This document shows, in pieces, positions 43,721 through 51,470 of a DNA stretch of 64,000 nt; position 1 is the first letter of the stretch; the number at the start of each line of letters is the position of its first letter. Where the stretch lies: positions 163,069 to 227,068 of the forward strand of contig NZ_JACSQL010000010.1 in the NCBI RefSeq assembly GCF_014836635.1, given 5' to 3'. Source of the DNA: Paenibacillus gallinarum (GTDB lineage Bacteria > Bacillota > Bacilli > Paenibacillales > Paenibacillaceae). The notes beneath the pieces are model-generated. The model searched no databases and was not told where the DNA came from. It saw nothing but the letters and a program-made list of their open reading frames with translations. A program made the position numbers and the translations under genes.

Positions 43721-45852
43721 ATTTGTTCTACCTCCATTGTGTATTGTTCCATTTTTCGTAAATATAGATCTTTCAAAATACCTTGAATTTCTTTCGTTAG
43801 GGCAGCTTGGCGAGCTACACTTAAACGAATAGCAAAGCCAGGACGGTCTATCAGTGATTTGCTGACTTCGCTTGCCGCTTCCAGATACGTACGTTCGCTT
43901 TGTTTTGGTGCTAATAAAATGATGGCAGCATAGAGATTTGCATCATTTTCTGAGCCATATGTCAGCGGTTCCTTAAAGCGAATAATACCAAGAGCTAAAC
44001 GATGAATAACGGTCGATCTGCAGTGCAGTAAAAAGATTCCCTCAGTAGAAAGAATCGTTTCCCCAAGACGTTCCCTATCATGAAGTTCGAGGCTGAGCGT
44101 AGAAGCTTCTTCTTCCTCATTCGTAAATTGCCTAGCAATCTTATCGATCAGCTCATTAATCGTCCTAGATTCCACCTGATCTTCAATCACCAGATTATTC
44201 ATGAGATCTTGAATACCTTGAATCAGATTCTTCTGCTTTTCCAGCGTATCTGGTAAATAAGCGGGTGCTTCATTTGAAGCAGGCCGAAGATCTGGTAATG
44301 GTTCAAGATGTTCTAGAGCAGTTCTTACGTTTTTCATATCCGCTTCTCCAAGAAGAGGGGATACCCTGACTACTTGTCTTTTGCTTGTTAAATCTACTGT
44401 GGAGATAACCAGATCGACTTGTTCATCAAGCTCACTGATCTCTGCAGCAGAGATGGCATCGACAACTTGAAGAGAAGGGAATTCTTTTCTTATTCGGGTT
44501 TGGAGAAGACTAGAGGTGCCCATTCCGCTTGCACATACGATTAAGACACGAACCGGTCGTTCTCTGTACTTAACTCCTGCATACTCCGACATCGCTCCGA
44601 TGTGGAGGGCAATGTAACCGATTTCCGCTTCCGGGACAGGTTTTTCTAGATAATCTTCTAGAACTTTGGCGCACTTTTTGGCTACTTTATAAGTGGTAGC
44701 GTATTGCTCCTTAATCTGAGAGAGCAAAGGGTTACGAATATCGAGGCCAAGCCTTAATCGCTCAATAGCAGGACCTAGATGACTAATAAAACCATAGAAA
44801 AGCTTGCTGTTGCTTTTTAATTCAAAACCCGTTTCCGCTTCCGCTTCTTTAAGAATTTTTCGTGCCAGTCGAACGAGCTCAAAACTGACATTCTCATAAG
44901 CTGCTTCTGATTCGGCTTCGGTTTGAATCCTTGTCTCAGCACCCTTTAGGTGCATAGTAATATAGCCAACTTCATCTTCGGGAATCGTTAGACCAAGGGC
45001 TTCCTCTAAGCGTTTCACAAGCATCTGAGCTGCATTGAAATCAGGGTGCAATCGCAGTTCGCTAAGTACGCTTGGGGGAATAATGATACGCTGCCCTTTT
45101 TTGATTCTCTCGATCGCAAGAGCGAGGTGGACGGCGAGTCCGATAAAGGCGCTGTCTGTCAGCTTCATCCCGGTTCTTTCTTCGAGCTCTGTCAAATACT
45201 TTTCAATAATCACAATGGTACGATCTTCAACAAGATTCAAAAGGCGGTTTCGGATATGTTGTTGAATTCGTCCTATTTTTTGACCGCTTTCATTCAGCGG
45301 GTCGCGAACCAGACGAATGAGTTCATACTCATCTACACTTTCATGAAGCAGATGAATGAGTGCGGCCCGGTAATCTTTTTCCGTGCCTTCTACATAAATA
45401 CCATATCCAGGTTTGCGCATTAACTTAATATGAAAGGCTTCGAGCCAACCTTCTATAAGATCCAAATCGTGGCTGAGCGTACCTTCCGTTACTTTAAATC
45501 TTGATGCGAAGTTGAAAAGTTTAATAGGTTCAGAACTCAGTAAAAGCTCACTAATAATAAAATATCGGCGTTCATCTCGGGAATAACTGGTGGGTGCTTT
45601 AAAGCTTTCGATCGCGTCTCGAACGGATTCGAAAGCAGAAGGTTCTCCTTCAAGCATAAGACCAGCTCCGGGTTTACGGTTTAGCGTAAGAGCATAATCG
45701 CTGAGCCATTTTTCCATAGCTGACAGCTCGCGTTTAATCGTCTTTTCACTAACATCCAATTCATCTGACAGCTCACGTACGGTTACAAAGCGGCCTGGCG
45801 TTGCAAGAAGAAACCGGGTCATTTGAACCGTTCTTTCACTAGGTTTCTTCAT
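43717..45852 (-). CDS. mtlR: MtlR-like PRD-containing transcriptional activator
   Basis: 711-aa regulator. Order: N-terminal HTH (VRELSDELDVSEKTIKREL), a second winged helix, two PRD domains (about 190-400; VGYITMHLKGAE and IGYIALHIGAMSE carry phosphorylated His), an EIIB-Gat-like domain with Cys in VCASGMGTSSLL, and a C-terminal EIIA-like domain (HCRSTVIHRLALG). PTS phosphorylation of these sites controls activity. It is first in the operon, so it probably activates its own transcription. SD AAGGAG precedes ATG. Confidence 0.95.
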   Translation of the reverse strand: MKKPSERTVQMTRFLLATPGRFVTVRELSDELDVSEKTIKRELSAMEKWLSDYALTLNRKPGAGLMLEGEPSAFESVRDAIESFKAPTSYSRDERRYFIISELLLSSEPIKLFNFASRFKVTEGTLSHDLDLIEGWLEAFHIKLMRKPGYGIYVEGTEKDYRAALIHLLHESVDEYELIRLVRDPLNESGQKIGRIQQHIRNRLLNLVEDRTIVIIEKYLTELEERTGMKLTDSAFIGLAVHLALAIERIKKGQRIIIPPSVLSELRLHPDFNAAQMLVKRLEEALGLTIPEDEVGYITMHLKGAETRIQTEAESEAAYENVSFELVRLARKILKEAEAETGFELKSNSKLFYGFISHLGPAIERLRLGLDIRNPLLSQIKEQYATTYKVAKKCAKVLEDYLEKPVPEAEIGYIALHIGAMSEYAGVKYRERPVRVLIVCASGMGTSSLLQTRIRKEFPSLQVVDAISAAEISELDEQVDLVISTVDLTSKRQVVRVSPLLGEADMKNVRTALEHLEPLPDLRPASNEAPAYLPDTLEKQKNLIQGIQDLMNNLVIEDQVESRTINELIDKIARQFTNEEEEASTLSLELHDRERLGETILSTEGIFLLHCRSTVIHRLALGIIRFKEPLTYGSENDANLYAAIILLAPKQSERTYLEAASEVSKSLIDRPGFAIRLSVARQAALTKEIQGILKDLYLRKMEQYTMEVEQI

Positions 45853-45904
45853 GAATCCACGCTCCTTGTAAAAAGTATACGAAAAACAAACTGGCCAGAA
45901 TGTA

Positions 45905-45918
45905 AGAAAACGATATCA
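45905..45918 (-). promoter_or_regulatory. Candidate cre site in the mtl leader
   Basis: On the minus strand TGATATCGTTTTCT matches nine of ten fixed positions of cre. It lies about +8 to +21 from the predicted mtlR start of transcription, where CcpA can block RNA polymerase. Confidence 0.55.
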
Positions 45919-45931
45919 ACTTGCAGCTTGA

Positions 45932-45960
45932 AATTTATAAGGTTTTTTTACTGGAGTCAA
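45932..45960 (-). promoter_or_regulatory. mtlRAD promoter
   Basis: On the minus strand TTGACT (45960-45955), 17-base spacer, TAAATT (45937-45932). It points toward mtlR, whose start is 80 bases further. The remaining gap up to 46136 contains an AGGGG / CCCCT inverted repeat near 46006-46020, unassigned. Confidence 0.6.
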
Positions 45961-46136
45961 TAAAAATTGTAAACAAAGCCCTTGACAAATTCAAAGGAAA
46001 GATACTGGGGTTTGACCCCTACAACCTAGGGACATATCTAAAAAGGACATAGGTATTGTTCGTTAATTGAGAAAACGTTATTCAGAATTTCTGAAAAGAG
46101 TAAAGAAAGCGAAATACATTCATTTTAAAAAAAGGA

Positions 46137-46174
46137 TTTACTTTCAATATTAGATTGTGTACAATTGAATTGTT
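46137..46174 (+). promoter_or_regulatory. ohr promoter with OhrR-type operator
   Basis: TTTACT (46137-46142), 17-base spacer, TACAAT (46160-46165). The -10 is part of TACAATTGAATTGTT (46160-46174), an inverted repeat very like the OhrR operator TACAATTAAATTGTA of B. subtilis. OhrR would repress until oxidised by organic peroxides. No ohrR gene is in the window. Confidence 0.75.
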
Positions 46175-46256
46175 AGCAAGTCGATTAAAGTTAAACGAAA
46201 TGAATTAAGATGGATCGAAAAAACAATACATGGGTAATATAAAGGAGACTAAAACG

Positions 46257-46676
46257 ATGAAAACATTATATGAAACAACCGTGATCAATACAGGTGGACG
46301 CCAAGGGTTTGTACAATCTCCAGATAATACATTCCTGCTGGAAGTTGCAGCCCCGCCTGAACTTGGAGGGAAAGAAACGACAGCGACCAACCCGGAACAA
46401 TTGTTTGCTGCGGGATACAGTGCTTGCTTTAACTCTGCACTAGAATTTCAATTGAAGAAGAATCAAGTAAAGATTGAGAAGAGTACAGTAACAGCGACGG
46501 TTATGTTAAAAGCAGATCCTGAGGATAACGGAGTTAAACTAGAAGTCGAACTGAACGTTCGTATCGATGGACTGGATGAGGAAACAGCACAGAAGTATGT
46601 GAAACTAGCTCATGATTACTGCCCTTATTCTAAAGCCATTAAAGGAAATGTAAATGTTACTGTAGGTCTGGAATAA
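46257..46676 (+). CDS. ohr: Organic hydroperoxide resistance protein (Ohr/OsmC family)
   Basis: 139-aa dimeric peroxidase. Both redox cysteines are in place: SACFNSAL and HDYCPYSKAI. It reduces organic hydroperoxides using lipoyl thiols. The N-terminal LYETTVINTGGRQGFVQSPD is typical of Ohr rather than OsmC. SD AAAGGAG fits this ATG; an upstream ATG at 46230 is not needed. An OhrR-type operator overlaps its promoter. Confidence 0.95.
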   Translation: MKTLYETTVINTGGRQGFVQSPDNTFLLEVAAPPELGGKETTATNPEQLFAAGYSACFNSALEFQLKKNQVKIEKSTVTATVMLKADPEDNGVKLEVELNVRIDGLDEETAQKYVKLAHDYCPYSKAIKGNVNVTVGLE

Positions 46677-46738
46677 GCAGACTATTTAAATAGAAGAAAC
46701 TGGATAGAAGTGATTCACGATATCTATAAAAGAAAACG

Positions 46739-46771
46739 GAAAATGGATGCCATAGCGGTATCCATTTTTTT
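46739..46771. terminator. Terminator shared by ohr and the small leftward gene
   Basis: AAAATGGATGCC / CGGTATCCATTTT hairpin with eight T on the plus strand and a U-rich tail on the minus strand. Confidence 0.82.
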
Positions 46772-46793
46772 TGATTGGGATTAGTACCCATAC

Positions 46794-46958
46794 TTACGTA
46801 TTCCATTTTTCCTGTTCTTTTTTCTTTTCCATGTCCTGACGCCATTTTTCATCTCTCTCGAGAGCTTCTTTCACATAGTCCCGCGGCGGAATTTTAGAAT
46901 TAATGTTAAGCAACAAGAAAATAATAATGATTAAGAGTAAAAGTATCAAAAATACCAT
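46794..46958 (-). CDS. Small single-pass membrane protein, 54 aa
   Basis: Not recognised. MVFLILLLLIIIIFLLLNIN forms one membrane helix at the extreme N-terminus, followed by a strongly charged cytoplasmic tail (PPRDYVKEALERDEKWRQD) ending in KWNT. SD AGAAGG is seven bases from ATG. The layout resembles small membrane anchors or stress peptides. It shares a terminator with convergent ohr. Confidence 0.6.
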   Translation of the reverse strand: MVFLILLLLIIIIFLLLNINSKIPPRDYVKEALERDEKWRQDMEKKKEQEKWNT

Positions 46959-47126
46959 GTTTGCGCCTTCTTCGTATACGTACTAACAATTGAGAGAACG
47001 ATAATTCTGTGTTATATTAGCGTTTCATTTTAAGGTGATTATATGGTAATTTTTAATGGTTAACCTTAATAATACCATTTTTATGTTATTTACGAAGGGC
47101 TATGTTTTAAAAAGGGGAGAAAAGAA

Positions 47127-47504
47127 ATGTATAAAGGAGTGATCTTCGCCTTCTTTTGTGCGATTCTCTTATTGTTTCAACTTGAAACTGCTGAAGCACA
47201 GGGAGTAACAATTACGAAGGTACAAGCAGATAGTCTTAGTACGATTTCTGCTAAGATGGAGCGGGTAAACAACCCTGATGAGGGTAAGGGATTTTCATTA
47301 TCAAACGAATTAAGGGAACAGATAATAGATAAGTACGGTCTTGAACCGCCAGAGCCAGTAAAGCCGAAATTTACAAGTGACTGGGGCATAATCTATGGTG
47401 ATATTATGATGAGTTCTGGCAAACCTGCGCTTCAGCTGGGACCGAATGCCTCAAGAGATCTGGCCAAGCTATTTACGTACATAATAATGATCGCTAATCT
47501 ATAA
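47127..47504 (+). CDS. Secreted protein of unknown function
   Basis: 125 aa, not recognised. A classical signal peptide is likely cleaved after AEA (about residue 24). The mature part is short and soluble, with a Pro-rich stretch LEPPEPVKPKF near residue 75; the last residues (FTYIIMIANL) are hydrophobic. SD GGGGAG precedes ATG. It stands alone with its own terminator. Confidence 0.6.
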   Translation: MYKGVIFAFFCAILLLFQLETAEAQGVTITKVQADSLSTISAKMERVNNPDEGKGFSLSNELREQIIDKYGLEPPEPVKPKFTSDWGIIYGDIMMSSGKPALQLGPNASRDLAKLFTYIIMIANL

Positions 47505-47518
47505 CTAGGAATACGACG

Positions 47519-47577
47519 AAAATCCCTCTGTCATTCCATCAAGGTTATTACCTTGTCAGATGATCAGGGGATTTTTT
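47519..47577 (+). terminator. Terminator after the secreted protein gene
   Basis: AAAATCCCTCTGTCAT pairs imperfectly with ATGATCAGGGGATTTT; an inner CAAGGTTATTACCTTG hairpin forms the loop; T run follows. Confidence 0.75.
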
Positions 47578-47625
47578 ATCTCGCTAAAGATTCTTTGTTT
47601 TCTAAACTTAGGGTACGGATTACGA

Positions 47626-48462
47626 CTATAAAAAGCTGGCCATCATGCCGCCAAGCACAGACATTACAATAGAACTAACAATTTTGTAGATCAGATAGAA
47701 CAAGATAAGGTTAGCAATGATCAGCGCATAAGTGACATCTACTGTCTGGTGGTTCTTCTGCAAAACTGGATATGTAAAAATACTTATATTTACGGCTACA
47801 AAAGCAATGAGAAAGGCAATCCCCATTAAAACTAGGGAGAGGGTTGTAAGATGCACCATAAACAGGAGATTCGCTAGTAGAATTGATGCTACAGAAGGAA
47901 TAAGCAGGGTTCCATATCCCGCTGCGACCTGCTTAAAGTCCGCTTTTGTTCGGTATAGCTTTGTCATACCGTAAACAATGGCTAAACCAACAAGCAGTGT
48001 AATTCCTGTAAACAGTAAGGGTTTCATAAACCCGCTCATAAAGCTGGCGCCATACCCAAAGCTGACTCTGTTCAGCACAAGCATGGAGAAGAGAGCAGTA
48101 AGAATCGAAATCAAGCTCATTGTAATATAGCTGTGTAGTGCATGTGCGGGTTGTACATTTCGCATCGTTTGGTAAGGTCTTATCAGCGCTTTTACAAAAA
48201 AGGAAAGATACTGTCTGCTTACTTCTGCAGCTTGCTGAACCCGTTCGTTTTGCCCGAGTGATTGCAGGGGATTGGCTCTTCCTTCAGCTGCCACTTGACC
48301 TCCTCTTGTTACGGAATCTCTGTATCCATCCTGAGTGGAAAACCTTGCTTCTTCATTGCTGTCTGCGTGTGACGGATTCGTAATCCTTCTTCTACTGGCG
48401 GCACCGCATTCTGCGCAGTAGGCACCTTGTCCGTTTTCATAACCACAATTCTCACATCTCAT
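47626..48462 (-). CDS. Zinc-ribbon membrane protein (Yip1-like)
   Basis: 278 aa. N-terminal zinc ribbon CENCGYENGQGAYCAECG, a polar linker of about 70 residues, then five membrane helices. The layout matches zinc-ribbon/Yip1-type membrane proteins common in Bacillales; no defined function. SD AGGAGG precedes ATG. It runs opposite to the GNAT gene across a 356-base gap. Confidence 0.75.
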   Translation of the reverse strand: MRCENCGYENGQGAYCAECGAASRRRITNPSHADSNEEARFSTQDGYRDSVTRGGQVAAEGRANPLQSLGQNERVQQAAEVSRQYLSFFVKALIRPYQTMRNVQPAHALHSYITMSLISILTALFSMLVLNRVSFGYGASFMSGFMKPLLFTGITLLVGLAIVYGMTKLYRTKADFKQVAAGYGTLLIPSVASILLANLLFMVHLTTLSLVLMGIAFLIAFVAVNISIFTYPVLQKNHQTVDVTYALIIANLILFYLIYKIVSSIVMSVLGGMMASFL

Positions 48463-48564
48463 TCAATAACCTCCTATAAAATGATTACGCCCGAGTATCC
48501 TTCTATCAGTCTACCGAACTAGAGCGATAGACTACCTCGGACAGAGGTTATATCGGATAGAAAG

Positions 48565-48585
48565 GTAAAATATATAATATTTTAC
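48565..48585. repeat. 21-bp perfect AT-rich palindrome
   Basis: Arms GTAAAATAT and ATATTTTAC flank the central ATA. It lies about 100 bases upstream of the zinc-ribbon gene. No known Fur, PerR or Zur box matches. It may be an operator. Confidence 0.5.
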
Positions 48586-48746
48586 TAATTTGAATCAATT
48601 TTATAATACCTTTCGTTGCTTTAATCATGTATAGGATTCGGACATAAAATCGCAAGTTTTTGCAAATAGACAGCGCATTAGAACATGCCAATAAGACCAT
48701 CATCCGAGTATAATTATAGAAATATGTTCCAAAATACACCTGATCT

Positions 48747-48788
48747 ATGTTGAACAGTTTGATACACTAAATTATTCTTGTTCAACAT
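48747..48788 (+). promoter_or_regulatory. GNAT gene promoter flanked by inverted repeat
   Basis: ATGTTGAACA (48747-48756) and its exact complement TGTTCAACAT (48779-48788) bracket a candidate promoter: TTGAAC (48750), 17 bases, TATTCT (48773). The arms cover the -35 and the transcription start, as a repressor site would. Confidence 0.45.
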
Positions 48789-48818
48789 CGATGCAAAAAA
48801 TCAGCGGAGGTACTCCTT

Positions 48819-49289
48819 ATGCCCGATATGCTTGTGAAACTATATGACTTGCCTGAAGTAGAATCATTGAGAAGTTATGGACAGCGTACAGGGGTTACGA
48901 TCCGCCGTGCGATCGCACCAGAGAAGCACGTTGTTGCTGACTGGGTGGGAAAGCATTTCGGAAAGGGATGGGTAAGTGAAGCCGAAGTAGCTTTTTCGAG
49001 GTCGCCTATTACCTGTCTTGTCGCAGTAGAGAACGGTAAGATGCTTGGATTTGCTTGTTATGACGCTACAGTTAAAGGTTTTTTTGGTCCTACCGGAGTG
49101 GATGAGAAAGAGCGTGGACGCGGAATTGGAAAAATGCTGCTGCTGTATGCGCTGGATTATATGAAGCAGGAAGGCTACGGATATGCGATTATTGGAGGAG
49201 CAGGGCCGACCCAATTTTATGCAAAAACAACGGGTGCTACCGTGATTGAAGGTTCTGTTCCTGGAATGTATAAAGGGATGCTCTCGTAA
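48819..49289 (+). CDS. GNAT-family N-acetyltransferase
   Basis: 156 aa. The acetyl-CoA-binding motif A is present as GVDEKERGRGIGKMLLLYALDYMKQEGY, with the preceding beta-4 strand LGFACYDATVKGFFGPTGV. Substrate unknown; the C-terminal AIIGGAGPTQFYAKTTGA block occurs in a defined bacterial subgroup. SD GGAGG precedes ATG. Confidence 0.88.
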   Translation: MPDMLVKLYDLPEVESLRSYGQRTGVTIRRAIAPEKHVVADWVGKHFGKGWVSEAEVAFSRSPITCLVAVENGKMLGFACYDATVKGFFGPTGVDEKERGRGIGKMLLLYALDYMKQEGYGYAIIGGAGPTQFYAKTTGATVIEGSVPGMYKGMLS

Positions 49290-49347
49290 GAGTGGATTGA
49301 AATGCACCCATTTATTGTATGGTTAAAAAATAGTTAGGAATAGAAAA

Positions 49348-49401
49348 ACCCCTTATAATTGCTGAGAAGATACGATCTTAGCGAAGATAAGGGATTTTAT
49401 A
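49348..49401 (+). terminator. Terminator after GNAT gene
   Basis: Long imperfect stem: CCCCTTATAATTGCTGAGA with TCTTAGCGAAGATAAGGG, followed by ATTTTATATTT. Confidence 0.7.
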
Positions 49402-49451
49402 TTTACGTCCAGTTATTCCATATATTACAATTATACCGAACAGTCGGTTTA
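49402..49451 (+). promoter_or_regulatory. tetR-type gene promoter and operator
   Basis: TTTACG (49402), 18 bases, TACAAT (49426-49431), then ACCGAACAGTCGGTTTA (49435-49451) at the start of transcription. ACCGA / TCGGT is a palindrome. The same 17 bases recur at 50124-50140 before the exporter gene, so the regulator probably represses both. Confidence 0.8.
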
Positions 49452-49470
49452 GGGAAAGGAGACGGTTCTC

Positions 49471-50088
49471 ATCGAGATCAAGCGCAGAAAAGATGCAACT
49501 CAGATTAAAAAAGATATCGCTCACCAGATCAAGGATCTGTTTTCACAAAAGGGGTACAATGCTACGTCAATGGAAGAGGTTTGTCGGGTTACGGGCCGAA
49601 GTAAGGGCAGCATCTACTATCATTTTAAGAGCAAAGAAGAGATGTTTATGTATCTCATCAAGCTGAATAATGAGGAGTGGATGGAAGCCTGGATGGCCAA
49701 GGAAGCAGCACATGAGACAACCCAGGAAAAGCTCTTTGCCCTAGCGGATCACTATGTTGATGATATGAACAATCCACTCTCTCATGCCGTTAATGAGTTC
49801 ATGTCCAGCCAAGTCGTCACGGAAGATATGCTAAATGATATGTTAGAGGTGACACGGCTTCCTTATAAGACGTATGAACAGTTGATTACAAGAGGCATGG
49901 AGCGCGGGGAGCTAAAGAAAGAAAGTCCGACTGATGTGATGTATGTACTTAATGGACTAATAAACGGAATGAGTATGCTTTATTACGAGAAAGATTTAGA
50001 AGAGATACGGCGTATTTACAAAAAAGGAATAGAAATATTGCTAGCCGGAATAGAAGCACCTGCCGAAAAGATGACAGAAGAGAACTGA
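49471..50088 (+). CDS. TetR-family transcriptional regulator, non-canonical start
   Basis: About 205 aa if started at ATC 49471. The N-terminal HTH is KDLFSQKGYNATSMEEVCRVTGRSKGSIYYHFKSKEEMF; the C-terminal half binds a ligand. The first ATG (49570) would cut away helix 1 and part of the HTH, so the true start must be upstream, yet between the in-frame stop at 49450 and 49570 there is no ATG, GTG or TTG. AAAGGAG at 49455-49461 is exactly nine bases before ATC 49471. It probably represses itself and the MFS exporter. Confidence 0.85.
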   Translation: MEIKRRKDATQIKKDIAHQIKDLFSQKGYNATSMEEVCRVTGRSKGSIYYHFKSKEEMFMYLIKLNNEEWMEAWMAKEAAHETTQEKLFALADHYVDDMNNPLSHAVNEFMSSQVVTEDMLNDMLEVTRLPYKTYEQLITRGMERGELKKESPTDVMYVLNGLINGMSMLYYEKDLEEIRRIYKKGIEILLAGIEAPAEKMTEEN

Positions 50089-50111
50089 TGGGAAAGATCA
50101 GTTTTTCTTTT
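50083..50111 (+). terminator. Terminator after the TetR gene
   Basis: AACTGAT / ATCAGTT hairpin overlapping the stop codon, followed by TTTCTTTTCT. Confidence 0.7.
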
Positions 50112-50112
50112 C

Positions 50113-50140
50113 TATATTAATGGACCGAACAGTCGGTTTA
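50113..50140 (+). promoter_or_regulatory. MFS exporter promoter and second copy of the TetR operator
   Basis: TATATT at 50113-50118 is a likely -10; the -35 is poor. ACCGAACAGTCGGTTTA at 50124-50140 is identical to the site before the regulator gene. Confidence 0.78.
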
Positions 50141-50164
50141 AAAAGTGGGCGAAGGAGAGAGAAA

Positions 50165-51379
50165 ATGAATCAACTACTGCGCAACAAGTCATTTTTAATC
50201 GTAACGGGTTCTGATTTATTGCAAAATCTCGCAATTTGGATACGGAATATGGCGATCTTGTATTTTATTGTAGAACAGACAGGGGGAGACCCCTTCGCTG
50301 TTTCACTCATTACGGTTTTGGAATATGTCCCCATTTTCGTTTTTTCCTTCATTGGCGGGGGATTTGCAGATCGCTGGAATCCTAAAAAAACGATGATATG
50401 GGGTGATGTCTTAAGCACACTTTCCATTGTTCTGATTCTCGCCTTGTTCTGGGCCGGGTACTGGCAGGTGCTGTATGCAGCAACTTTTGTATCCGCCATC
50501 GTGAGCCAGTTCTCCCAGCCATCCTCCGCTAAAATCTTTAAACGGAACGTTCCTGAAGAGCACGTTCAGACCGCGATTGCACTTACACAAAGCCTTCATT
50601 CACTGTTTATTATTGTGGGTCCTCTGCTTGGGACATTCATCTATACCACTCTTGGACTGCAAGCCTCCCTATATACCTTACTCTTCTTATTTATCTCGTC
50701 CGCTGTATTGCTTACTTTTTTGCCTTCAACTACTGTGGAAAGAGAAAAACAGAAATCTTTATACGAAGATCTAATGGAAGGGTGGCGCTTCATATTAAGA
50801 ACGCCTTCTCTAAAATGGCTTGCCGTAGTTTTCGCCATTGTAGGTCTCGCAGAAGGATTAGTCAGTCCCTTACAGATTTTTATCATTACCGATAGATTAG
50901 AACTGGATGCGACTTATGTTTCCTATCTTTCGGGAGTATCAGGTCTCGGACTGCTTATAGGAAGCGGAATGGCCGCCTTTATAGGTCAGAAAATAAATCA
51001 AACGTTTCTTCTTGTTGCAGGAATATGTGTGATGGCACTTACTACCATAGGTGAAGCTTTATCTACTGCGTTTGCTTTGACTCTTACGATCAGCTTTTTT
51101 GGTGCTATCAGTTTAGCTTTTATTAATGTGGTCATCTCGACGTTTATGGTTGCACAGGTTGAAGAGAACATGATTGGCCGAGTCAATGGAACCATTATGC
51201 CGCTATTTATGGGAGCCATTCTGATTGGATCTTCGATTACAGGTCTTCTCATGAATGCGACTTCTTTACTTACGGTTTACCTGACTTCAGCAGCTATCAT
51301 TTGCGTAAGTGTGCTCCCAGGTTTGTTGATTCGATTTAAGAATCCAGCTGTTAGAGACGAGGAATTAGAGTCCCCATAA
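50165..51379 (+). CDS. MFS efflux transporter
   Basis: 404-aa exporter with 12 membrane helices. The conserved loop between helices 2 and 3 is GGGFADRWNPKKTMIWGD, and the fold fits the macrolide/multidrug efflux (MefA-like, enterobactin-exporter-like) branch. Control by the linked TetR regulator suggests induction by its own substrate. SD AAGGAG fits ATG 50165; the ORF opens at ATG 50120, which lies in the operator. Substrate unknown. Confidence 0.9.
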   Translation: MNQLLRNKSFLIVTGSDLLQNLAIWIRNMAILYFIVEQTGGDPFAVSLITVLEYVPIFVFSFIGGGFADRWNPKKTMIWGDVLSTLSIVLILALFWAGYWQVLYAATFVSAIVSQFSQPSSAKIFKRNVPEEHVQTAIALTQSLHSLFIIVGPLLGTFIYTTLGLQASLYTLLFLFISSAVLLTFLPSTTVEREKQKSLYEDLMEGWRFILRTPSLKWLAVVFAIVGLAEGLVSPLQIFIITDRLELDATYVSYLSGVSGLGLLIGSGMAAFIGQKINQTFLLVAGICVMALTTIGEALSTAFALTLTISFFGAISLAFINVVISTFMVAQVEENMIGRVNGTIMPLFMGAILIGSSITGLLMNATSLLTVYLTSAAIICVSVLPGLLIRFKNPAVRDEELESP

Positions 51380-51402
51380 AGCTCGATCTAGAAATCTAAT
51401 TA

Positions 51403-51432
51403 TTAGCACCAGGTACTAAATAGTGATATAAT
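51403..51432 (+). promoter_or_regulatory. FapR-type operator and promoter
   Basis: TTAGCACCAGGTACTAA (51403-51419) is a near-palindrome very like the B. subtilis FapR box TTAGTACCTGATACTAA. It overlaps the -35 region; the -10 TATAAT is at 51427-51432. FapR is released by malonyl-CoA. Inference by consensus. Confidence 0.65.
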
Positions 51433-51470
51433 GGTCCTAATACCTACATGACATTAAGGAGACGATGAGC

